Shown here piece by piece: positions 55,663 through 62,230 of a DNA stretch of 64,000 nucleotides. A model generated the notes under the pieces. The model saw only the letters and a program-made list of their open reading frames with translations. It searched no databases and was not told the DNA's origin. How positions within the stretch are numbered: the stretch's first letter is position 1; each line of letters opens with the position of its first letter. Position numbers and translations under genes: made by a program. The stretch spans positions 1,240,001 to 1,304,000 of the forward strand of contig OZ220707.1 of the NCBI GenBank assembly GCA_965116685.1. Reading direction: 5' to 3'. The DNA is from Bin80 sp965116685 (GTDB taxonomy: Bacteria; Bacteroidota; Rhodothermia; Rhodothermales; Bin80).

Positions 55663-56088
55663 ATGATAGACACTCTTACAATTGCCCACGACCTCAAAAA
55701 GGCAGGGGTAGATTGGGACCATGCAAAAGCGCATGCGAAAGCGATCGCGGATTCCACCGAAAAACAATATCAGGACCTCGCCACCAAGGACTTTGTGACT
55801 AGTCAAATTCAAACTGTCCGCACTGAAATAGGCAATTTGCGCGGTGACATGAACACCATGGAAGGCAATTTGCGCGGTGACATGAGCACTATGGAAGGCA
55901 ATTTGCGCGGTGAAATAAGTGATTTGCGCGGTGACATAAGTGATTTGCGCGGTGACATGAACACCATGGGAAGCGATTTGCGTGGCGAAATGAAAACCAT
56001 GGAAGCCCGGATTTTACGTTGGGCTATCGCGACGGCTTTCACGGTCGGGGGCGGGCTTTTCGCTGCATTGAGATTGTCTCTTGGCTAA
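55663..56088 (+). CDS. DUF1640/Bdr-like coiled-coil membrane protein, copy 3 (6 LRG repeats)
   Basis: 141 residues, six LRG units (LRGDMNTMEGN, LRGDMSTMEGN, LRGEISD, LRGDISD, LRGDMNTMGSD, LRGEMKTMEA). Ends are nearly identical to copies 1 and 2. Its upstream leader (AGTAAGTCTGTCAGGTG) repeats that of copy 2. The next gene downstream is an unrecognised large protein with related amphipathic repeats. Confidence 0.75.
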   Translation: MIDTLTIAHDLKKAGVDWDHAKAHAKAIADSTEKQYQDLATKDFVTSQIQTVRTEIGNLRGDMNTMEGNLRGDMSTMEGNLRGEISDLRGDISDLRGDMNTMGSDLRGEMKTMEARILRWAIATAFTVGGGLFAALRLSLG

Positions 56089-56163
56089 AACGAAACGGAT
56101 AAGCATCACCTGGACAGAGGTGCAAGAGGGGAATCAATAACTCTGGACGGATATAGAAACAGT

Positions 56164-56263
56164 AGAGGTTCTTGCAAAACTCTTCTACAATCTGCATAAT
56201 ATGCCCGTAGACATTCCAAGAAGAATATTCTCCTCCAAATGAGAGAATTTTGCAAGAGTCTCT
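56164..56263. repeat. MITE-like 100-bp element
   Basis: Imperfect 20-bp inverted ends: AGAGGTTCTTGCAAAACTCT at the left and AGAGACTCTTGCAAAATTCTC-like read inward at the right, with no gene inside. Size and ends resemble miniature inverted-repeat elements of IS5-like families. No target duplication was verified. The remaining 56264-56422 holds no gene. Confidence 0.4.
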
Positions 56264-56422
56264 GTGGAAACCTATTTTTGGTGCGTGCTTCCCTAATTAC
56301 CCACTCGTTGATGGCGCTGCGGATAGGGGGATGGAGTTTCACTCTAGTTCACTTGCCTCGCACAAGAACGTCCCCAACCGGTTGGCCACGAGAACGGGAT
56401 CATTTGTCTCACCACCAACCTA

Positions 56423-57664
56423 ATGAGAGCACGCCAATCCATACTAGCAAATCGCCGCCAAATCAAACGCGGGGTAAAAGCTACAGCACGCAAAGCCATG
56501 GATACTAGTGACCAAGTCAAACATGAGGCACAGGTAGCTGCAAATAAAGTGGTGGATACCGGTGATCAGGTCAAACATGCATTACGGGAAATTGCAGACA
56601 AAGTGGTGGGTGCCGGCGACGAGGTCAAACGCGAAACACAAGTAGTTGCAGACAAAGTTGCCAGTGCGGGCAGCCAAATCAAACAGAAGACCAAAGCCAC
56701 TGTCAATAAAACCGTGAACATCGGTAAGGAAAAATTCCTCGAAATCGCGGCTCTCGCTGAACCGAATTTGGGAAAATTTCGTCAGGAATTAACGGATGCG
56801 TCAAAAAAATACACGGATGTCATCGCCGACACGATAGATCTCACAAATCAAAAACTAGGACAATCCGCTGAGTTGATAGATCCAGAGGGACGATACAGAA
56901 ATGACCTGAAAAAGGCAGCCTTAGCCATTGGGGTTGCTACCGCTGGGGCTTATACGGAAATCGTGGCTGCTTCACCTAGTTTTGCAGAATTGCCTCAGGC
57001 ACTGAAAACAAAGATGGTCTTCGCCGGCATGGGAGGAGAGCAGGGTTTCCGTTCAATATTTTCCGCTGAGAGCTTTTATGAGTCTTCTATTCCCGGTGCA
57101 GTCAAAAATATTGGATCCAATGCTGTGGTGGATTTTTTAGACGGTAAACATGCCAGCCATATCACGTCGGTGCATAACGATCCTTCACTGGCTATGACGG
57201 ACAGTAACATTTTGTGGGAAGCTGCGAGGGATAATCTTGCACGAGGCAGTTCCAATATGAGTGGACTGGAACTGGCTGAAGCCAATATTTCCAATCTTGT
57301 CGATGTGGTGGGAATTATCGGGGCAGAAGCCCTTGAGGTTGCGGCGACTGCTGCGTGCGTCGGCATGGCCCTTGAAGGGATCGTAAGTCTAGGAGAGAAT
57401 CTGATTTATGTTTACGCCAAAGAGCGTACGGCTGAAGAAGCCGCTATTGACATAGCCAAAAACATGATTAAAAAGGGAGCACTGGCAGCAGTGGGTGGAG
57501 CCGTAATATCCATTGCGATCGCTTGTGGAGCCGGACCCGCACTTTCGAGTGCGGCTCCGATAATCGTTACGATTGGGGGTACGATTTATGTGATTGGTGC
57601 AATCAGCCGGATTGCCAAGGCATACAAGGAGACCCAGCCTGAATTGGCAACTTCTATGCAGTAG
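56423..57664 (+). CDS. Unrecognised 413-residue protein with amphipathic repeats and hydrophobic glycine-rich C-terminus
   Basis: Residues about 25-100 hold four 18-residue repeats of the form (D/G/S)-T/A-G/S-DQVK-x8-NKVV (MDTSDQVKHEAQVAANKV, VDTGDQVKHALREIADKV, VGAGDEVKRETQVVADKV, VASAGSQIKQKTKATVNK), typical of apolipoprotein- or LEA-like amphipathic helices. The middle (130-300) is a mixed domain, with GVATAGAYTEIVAASPSF. The C-terminus (about 310-400) has long hydrophobic, Gly/Ala-rich segments (GALAAVGGAVISIAIACGAG; IIVTIGGTIYVIGAISRI). This suggests membrane insertion or pore formation. Lies after the coiled-coil paralogue array. No function recognised. Confidence 0.65.
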   Translation: MRARQSILANRRQIKRGVKATARKAMDTSDQVKHEAQVAANKVVDTGDQVKHALREIADKVVGAGDEVKRETQVVADKVASAGSQIKQKTKATVNKTVNIGKEKFLEIAALAEPNLGKFRQELTDASKKYTDVIADTIDLTNQKLGQSAELIDPEGRYRNDLKKAALAIGVATAGAYTEIVAASPSFAELPQALKTKMVFAGMGGEQGFRSIFSAESFYESSIPGAVKNIGSNAVVDFLDGKHASHITSVHNDPSLAMTDSNILWEAARDNLARGSSNMSGLELAEANISNLVDVVGIIGAEALEVAATAACVGMALEGIVSLGENLIYVYAKERTAEEAAIDIAKNMIKKGALAAVGGAVISIAIACGAGPALSSAAPIIVTIGGTIYVIGAISRIAKAYKETQPELATSMQ

Positions 57665-57720
57665 CAAAAATTTGGGAATGTCAAGTGGCCGGGGGGGATT
57701 TCACCCCCCGGGATCTCACA

Positions 57721-57754
57721 GAACCGCGCATGAGCCTCTCAACTCACGCGGCTC
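57721..57754 (-). ncRNA. Group II intron domain V (intron 2)
   Basis: A 34-nt hairpin of the canonical length: GAGCCGCGTGAG at the 5' arm and CATGCGCGGTTC at the 3' arm. Matches domain V in size, AGC triad and bulge. The sequence differs from that of intron 1, so the two introns are of different lineages. Confidence 0.75.
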
Positions 57755-58122
57755 TTACCATGCAGTCGTTTGGAATTGAATAAAGGTGAACCGTAAAGAA
57801 ACGCCCAATGCACGAATAGTCCAGAATTTTGTCGAGCAATCTTCATCAACCATCGCCACGACCGTCTCCAATGTCCACGAAAGTGCTTGTACTTCCGCAT
57901 TATCCATCGGATCAGGTGTTGATCAATGCTTCTCAGAACCTTTTTCAGTTCCGATTTGAAGAATGCGCCATAGTAAGAAATCCATCCGCGCACCACGGCA
58001 TTGATCCTGCCCGCAATGTGCTCCATTGAAAGTGGACTCAGGCGAGCCAGCCCCCAACTGTGAATGGTCTCCCGTATGGCGTTCGCCGCCTTCCGGCTGA
58101 TCGCCGGATTGAACCCAAGAAA
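57739..58122 (-). pseudogene. Group II intron maturase, C-terminal fragment
   Basis: About 128 codons: FLGFNPAISRKAANAIRETI, then VVRGWISYYGAFFKSELKKV, and RWIMRKYKHFRGHWRRSWRWL, the maturase X-domain and the DNA-binding-like end of a group II intron protein. The N-terminal reverse transcriptase is missing. The reading frame stays open upstream to 58212 but loses similarity, so the intron is 5'-truncated near 58130-58210. It could not act as a reverse transcriptase; maturase function is doubtful. Confidence 0.75.
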
Positions 58123-58215
58123 GATCTTGCCCTGCCCTATACCCAAGTAATGGCAGAGGTCGTCGAGAGCTCCTGGAAATGCCAGGGAATTCGAGGGCAA
58201 ATGTGTGCCCACGCA

Positions 58216-58556
58216 AATAGCAAGGTTGCCTGACCGCTTGGATTGAATACCTGGTCAGCGGACTGAAAGACCGTATCTCCCTGCAGGGTATGATTTAGTC
58301 TGATCGAGTAGTCCGGGAACGTAGGCTTTTTGTTGATGCGGATTTGGGTAGGGGGGTACGTCCCATTTAAGCAACCGATGCAAAAAGCAAAAGGGACGCC
58401 TAAACGCGCAAGGGATGCAATCATGCACCGGATATAGGTCCTTCCCTTATGCTTTATGCAAGGATACGACAATCTCGTAAGGAAAACAGAATGGGCACTC
58501 ACGAGACGATTCGAGGGAGTCTCTAATACTCCCATTGCAGCGCAATAAAATTGACA
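58216..58556. other. Intergenic region, no gene seen
   Basis: About 340 bases between the intron fragment and the small-gene operon. A minus-strand frame (58137-58535) is open but lacks recognised motifs and overlaps the intron end antisense to nothing useful. Likely contains the downstream end of the minus-strand operon at 58557. Confidence 0.35.
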
Positions 58557-58892
58557 CTACAACTGAGACACGGCCTCCTCCTCCCGCCTCCTCAGGCCCT
58601 CTTGGTACGAGGCGAGGATCCTCTCCTCGCTCCATTCCCGACTCTTTTCCTTGTCCATTAATTCCTTCTTGATATGATCCGAAAACTCTTGATCCGTCAG
58701 GCACTGACAAGTCCATTGATCGCTCCCAGGAACGATCGGGTCTAAAAGTATTCCCCAAAAATAGTTTTTCTGGTCATGCAGTGGTTTCACCAATACGAGT
58801 TCTCCCTGACTCGCCTTGAAGGGAGGTTCAACGACCGAGGTGGATACAGAGATTTCGTCTGCGATCGCGATATTGTACGATAAAATAATCAT
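58557..58892 (-). CDS. Hypothetical small protein (last of a small-gene operon)
   Basis: 111 residues. The first half is beta-rich (VVEPPFKASQGELVLVKPLHDQKNYFWG), the C-terminal half a charged helix (SREWSEERILASYQEGLRRREEE). No family recognised. Same direction as four further small genes upstream, from about 60190 down. Likely part of a mobile or phage-like module. Confidence 0.45.
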   Translation of the reverse strand: MIILSYNIAIADEISVSTSVVEPPFKASQGELVLVKPLHDQKNYFWGILLDPIVPGSDQWTCQCLTDQEFSDHIKKELMDKEKSREWSEERILASYQEGLRRREEEAVSQL

Positions 58893-58929
58893 GTCATCGG
58901 AATGGTTTCGTTAAAGATTTGCCCTGAAG

Positions 58930-59375
58930 TCAACGCTCCAATCCCTCTCCCCTGGATCTTCCGTGTCTGGACTGGAACTTCCGTAAGATAGTACTTTTGT
59001 TGACATACTTCCAACCCCGGTCATTTATGTGCTCTGCACAGATTCCGCCCAGGAGCATCGCCTCCGAAAGGCGCCGCTTCACTTCCCGGATAGCCGGGCC
59101 GGACTCATGCGATGGGCTTTTATCCAACGCAATGAGGTGTGGCAGAACATATTCCTGCATCATTCCGATGACCAGATCCTTTGCCTGCGAAGCAGCATGA
59201 ATCTGTTCCGCCCCCATTCCGGATCAGATAGTGCACGTCCGAACCATTCCTCCCCGTCCATGCTCCATTCCCGCAGGACAATCTCCTGCGCTTCATCACT
59301 GATCTGTTTCCTGTATCCCTCCACCTCCCCCTGAATGATATTCCACCGTAAAACTCCATCAAAAGGATATGTCAT
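58930..59375 (-). pseudogene. Hypothetical protein, apparently frameshifted
   Basis: Two overlapping frames form one plausible protein: 59375 onward gives MTYPFDGVLRWNIIQGEVEG ... ALSDPEWG, then, after a one-base shift near 59210, EQIHAASQAKDLVIGMMQ, ALDKSPSHESGPAIREVKRR and ending RHGRSRGEGLER at 58930. The joined length is about 148 residues. Alternatively 58930-59217 is an independent 95-residue gene. No family recognised. Confidence 0.4.
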
Positions 59376-59377
59376 TG

Positions 59378-59683
59378 TTATTTATTGATTGTTTTTGTGG
59401 CCGCTCCCAATACAGGCATGAACATCTCCTCCCCCAGTCCTCCTGACCCTGTATGATGAAGCCTCTTTTTCAGTGCCTCCGCAAGATTTTCAGTGGAGAG
59501 CATCTGGACCGTCCATGTGCAGACCGAAGCATCGTGTACCTCTTGCAGAACTCCCCATTTTGCAGTTCCGCTGACCCACACAATATCCCCCACCTCTGCG
59601 CCTGGATGTGCGATCACGATCCCGCCCCCTCCAGCGGCCATCTCCACCACGGTTAACTCGATGAGTATGTGCGGATGATTCAT
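59378..59683 (-). CDS. Hypothetical small protein with a good ribosome site
   Basis: 101 residues from ATG at 59683; GGAGG lies about 10 bases upstream, which decides this start over the longer frame. Beta-rich: ILIELTVVEMAAGGGGIVI, GDIVWVSGTAKWGVLQEVHD, then SVCTWTVQML. The upstream gene's stop overlaps this start (ATGA). No family recognised. Confidence 0.55.
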   Translation of the reverse strand: MNHPHILIELTVVEMAAGGGGIVIAHPGAEVGDIVWVSGTAKWGVLQEVHDASVCTWTVQMLSTENLAEALKKRLHHTGSGGLGEEMFMPVLGAATKTINK

Positions 59684-59940
59684 CGTGTTCCTCCGATCGT
59701 CACACTCTCTATAGGCTGCCGGTGCCCGTCCATCAGCCGGCCATTGCGCAGTGCCGGGGGATGGATTCCAGGTGAGCTGGTGGTGATTCCGCGTTGCATG
59801 GCAACATAATTCATGACTGTATTTGATCCCACCTCCTTGATCTGGTCCCATTTTTTCGACATCTCGAACTTGATCCGCGCCACCCCTTCCTCGCTCTCAT
59901 CCGCGTCATGAAAATCTTCCGGTGTAAGCGGTTTCCTCAT
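59680..59940 (-). CDS. Hypothetical small protein
   Basis: 86 residues, MRKPLTPEDFHDADESEEG at the start, then KFEMSKKWDQIKEVGSN, charged and probably helical. Start codon overlaps the stop of the upstream gene (ATGA), and its own stop overlaps the start of the next (ATGA), so three genes are chained by translational coupling. No family recognised. Confidence 0.55.
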   Translation of the reverse strand: MRKPLTPEDFHDADESEEGVARIKFEMSKKWDQIKEVGSNTVMNYVAMQRGITTSSPGIHPPALRNGRLMDGHRQPIESVTIGGTR

Positions 59941-60190
59941 CGTTCCATGGTAAAGGAGCGTGGGTGCGATGGAACCTCCTTCTCTGGCTCCTCCGAGTCG
60001 ATCTCAAGCGGCTCCTTCTCTCCAAGATAATAGATGGGATAAGGCTCGCCGTCTTCGAGCACCCCCGATTAAATTCAAAGGCAGCAAACTCATACCTGGA
60101 ATGGATTCCCCCGTCGGCCAGAACCGCCTCTACGATAATCGGAGGATCATCCCAGCCCAGCCCATTCACACATTCCAGCCCTGATCTCAA
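59937..60190 (-). pseudogene. Hypothetical protein with a frameshift in a G run
   Basis: From ATG at 60190: GLGWDDPPIIVEAVLADGG, then HSRYEFAAFEFN. At a run of five Gs near 60062-60068 the protein-like reading moves to another frame: LEDGEPYPIYYLGEKEPLEI, EKEVPSHPRSFTMER, stop at 59937-59939, which overlaps the next gene's ATG (ATGA). A single-base indel explains it and may be a sequencing or natural homopolymer slip. Joined length about 84 residues. No family recognised. Confidence 0.45.
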
Positions 60191-60273
60191 TCACTGGGAA
60201 TTCACGATGCAGCAGAAAGGGTTCGAGGTGCTGGGTGGAAAGATGGCGCCCAGACCCACTTTGACACCACCAA

Positions 60274-60519
60274 ATGAGTACCTACACGGTCATATTCCTC
60301 AGTCGCAAACATTGGTGGATCGAAAAAGAGATCGAGGCCACCTCTGCACACGAGGCTCTGCGACTGGCAGGACAGTCAGCGGGAGAGGGATGTATTGATC
60401 ATGGACATGTCGTAGACTGCGTGATGGCAGATGTGCACCCGGAATATGATGCGTGGGCGTATGTCATTGAAATATGCTCTTACAAGGCGTCACGGTTTGG
60501 AATCACCTCCCCTATTTGA
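60274..60519 (+). CDS. Hypothetical small protein
   Basis: 81 residues on the plus strand: STYTVIFLSRKHWWIEKEIE, then ATSAHEALRLAGQSAGEG and VDCVMADVHPEYDAWAYVIE. Protein-like composition, no family recognised. Divergent from the small-gene operon, just before the methylase gene in the same direction. Confidence 0.4.
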   Translation: MSTYTVIFLSRKHWWIEKEIEATSAHEALRLAGQSAGEGCIDHGHVVDCVMADVHPEYDAWAYVIEICSYKASRFGITSPI

Positions 60520-60650
60520 TCCACCTCACGGAAAATGACTGAGCAATCCATTATTGATCTACTGGTAACGAAGAATGCCCCGTCCGTTGCTTGCGATCAC
60601 GCTACGGAGATGGAGGATGTCGGAGAGGCTCCATAACACGGGGGAGATCA

Positions 60651-61399
60651 ATGCCAAAACTTTCCGCTCTGAAGTATTACGGAGGCAAGAATGCAAATTC
60701 AGGGGCCGGCAGTGGCCGTTGGATCGCGGAAATGCTCCCCTGGAATAAACAGCAAACGTACATCGAACCGTTTGCCGGAATGCTGGGGGGCCTCCTCCAG
60801 CGCGCCCCGACTGCGATTGAAATCGCCAATGATCTGAATGGGGATATTGTTCATTGGTGGCTCACAGTCCGCGACCACGGCAAAGAGTTTGCGCAGAAAC
60901 TGCGGTACACGCCGCACAGCAGGGAGGTCTACGAACGGGCGGTAGAGGACTTGGCGGAGGGTGGTGTTGAGAGGATTGCACGTGCGCTTGCAATCCATAT
61001 CGTATTATCCCAAAGTTTGTCGAAGGGGGGATGGAGTGCCCGCTATGTTAATGGTGGGCGAAGAGACGGCGCTTCTTATGCCTCCATGGTCTACGGGATC
61101 GGATTGCCGCTGTGGAGTTTGAGCGGCGCTGTGCCCTGGAAATCATTGATCGCGCACGCACACTTGAGCATGTCTTGCTCTACCTGGACCCACCGTACGA
61201 AGGATCGGATCTGAGGCCATACGGAGAGTATGTCATAGACTTTGACGCACTCAGGGACCTGCTGTGTCAACCAGGGACAAAAGCAAAGATCGCTATATCC
61301 GGTTACGGTGATTCCTACGATTGCTTAGGCTGGGAGCGGCACGAACGTAAGGTCGAGTCGCGGGGACAACCTAGCCAACTGATCTGTTTCTCACCCTGA
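60651..61399 (+). pseudogene. D12-class (Dam-like) DNA adenine methylase, frameshifted and 3'-truncated
   Basis: From ATG at 60651: LSALKYYGGKNA and YIEPFAGMLGGLL (motif I, AdoMet binding), then EIANDLNGDIVHWW, with the later DPPY motif (LLYLDPPYEGSDL) in a different frame after about 61100. The shift near 61090-61110 separates motif I from DPPY. The last protein-like segment (GYGDSYDCLGWERHERK) stops at about 61370, short of the usual end. D12 enzymes add a methyl group to adenine N6 in sequences such as GATC; inactive here. Confidence 0.8.
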
Positions 61400-61863
61400 T
61401 CAACCCCTGAGACAACTATCCTGTAAGGAGCTTTTTCACTGAGCGACTCTCTTGTTGCTTCAACTTGACCGCTTGGGTCATGGAGGCCCCAATAATTGAT
61501 CTGCTGTTTGGATTGGGATGGGTTGGATGGGTTGACTACATTCTGAATCCTAACTGATAGCTGGACTTCGCTGCTACCATTTTCCAATACGGCGGAGAGG
61601 GATAATTGACCATGTGCCGAACGTCCAGTGACTAGATCCTCAAAAATTCTTCCATGACGGATCCCAGCGGAGTTCAGTAACAATGGCTCTTGACTGTCGC
61701 CATTGGGGGGAGTCAAACTGCTTGAAAACAAATAGGGCGCTCTGGATAATGCAGTTTTGCCTGAATTATTCGCCCCCACCAGAATGGTTAATGGAGCAAT
61801 TTCAACAGTGATATTTTCGTAGAAATATTTATATCGTCCCAGTTCTATCCTTTTAAGTTCCAT
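61380..61863 (-). pseudogene. Truncated AAA/ABC-type ATPase (N-terminal part)
   Basis: Starts MELKRIELGRYKYFYENITV and has Walker A GANNSGKTALSRA near residue 32, the typical N-terminus of AAA_15/OLD-like defence ATPases. About 160 residues in, the similarity ends near 61380-61400 where it abuts the end of the methylase fragment, tail to tail. The rest of the frame (to 61315) is antisense to the methylase. No signature motif or Walker B remains, so it is inactive. Confidence 0.75.
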
Positions 61864-61948
61864 GCACCATAATTAAGTTCAGTGATTAAAAAACGACCGC
61901 ATCCTGGCATTGTTTTGTATCCCTACTGTCTGTATATATAAGACGGGG

Positions 61949-62075
61949 ATGCCCAAACTTAGTGGAGGTTATGTCGAAGTTGTAAGGTTCTATCATTGTG
62001 CTGATTTTGGGGTTTGCCGTGTTGATCCAGTGCTCAGAGGAACGCTTCCGAATCTGAATCTTGCGGGATGGGGGG
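61949..62075 (+). mobile_element. Solo end of an IS256-type element
   Basis: Begins GGGGATGC and runs with high similarity to the left end plus 3' gene tail of the element at 27565 (AACTTAGTGGAGGTT, then TGTAAGGTTCTATCATTG, and the shared AACGCTTCC and TCTTGCGGGATGGGG). The rest of the element is missing. No matching right end was seen. It shows the family has been in this region before. Confidence 0.8.
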
Positions 62076-62160
62076 ATCTTGGATTTGATTTCCTGAACCA
62101 CTCCTCCTATCTCCATCTATGGATTGCAGTGGTTGTTCACCACAGATCCCCCAAACCAAA

Positions 62161-62192
62161 AGCGCCCCGATACCGAAAGGTACCGGGGCGCT
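62161..62192 (-). terminator. Rho-independent terminator
   Basis: Hairpin AGCGCCCCGATACC / GGTACCGGGGCGCT with GAAA loop: 14-bp stem, one mismatch. On the minus strand it is followed by a T-rich stretch (TTTGGTTTGG), placing it about 40 bases after the stop of the type IX-secreted protein gene. Confidence 0.85.
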
Positions 62193-62230
62193 TCGTTTGA
62201 AGCTTGAGTAGCTTGGCTACTCGGTGTGCT

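Larger units (their letters stand above)
53279..56160 (+). repeat. Tandem gene array with duplicated spacer
   Basis: Three tandem copies of a gene-plus-spacer unit. The spacer after copy 1 (53597-53747) recurs almost exactly after copy 2 (55454-55610) and in part after copy 3 (56089-56160). Within the spacer, GACCGAGGTGCAAGAGGGGAA-like and GACAGAGATGCAAGCGGGGAA-like segments form a further internal repeat. The array arose by unequal exchange; the 33- and 21-base units inside each gene vary in number. Confidence 0.8.
57677..58140 (-). mobile_element. Group II intron 3' fragment
   Basis: Minus-strand order: end of a reverse transcriptase/maturase, domain V (57721-57754) and a domain VI-type stem with a long GGGGGG/CCCCCC pairing (about 57690-57712), with an estimated 3' end near 57677. 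The 5' half of the intron, including the catalytic reverse transcriptase motif YADD, is absent. It lies only about 13 bases after the stop codon of the 413-residue gene. Unlike the intron at 9904-10549, it cannot be complete. Confidence 0.75.
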
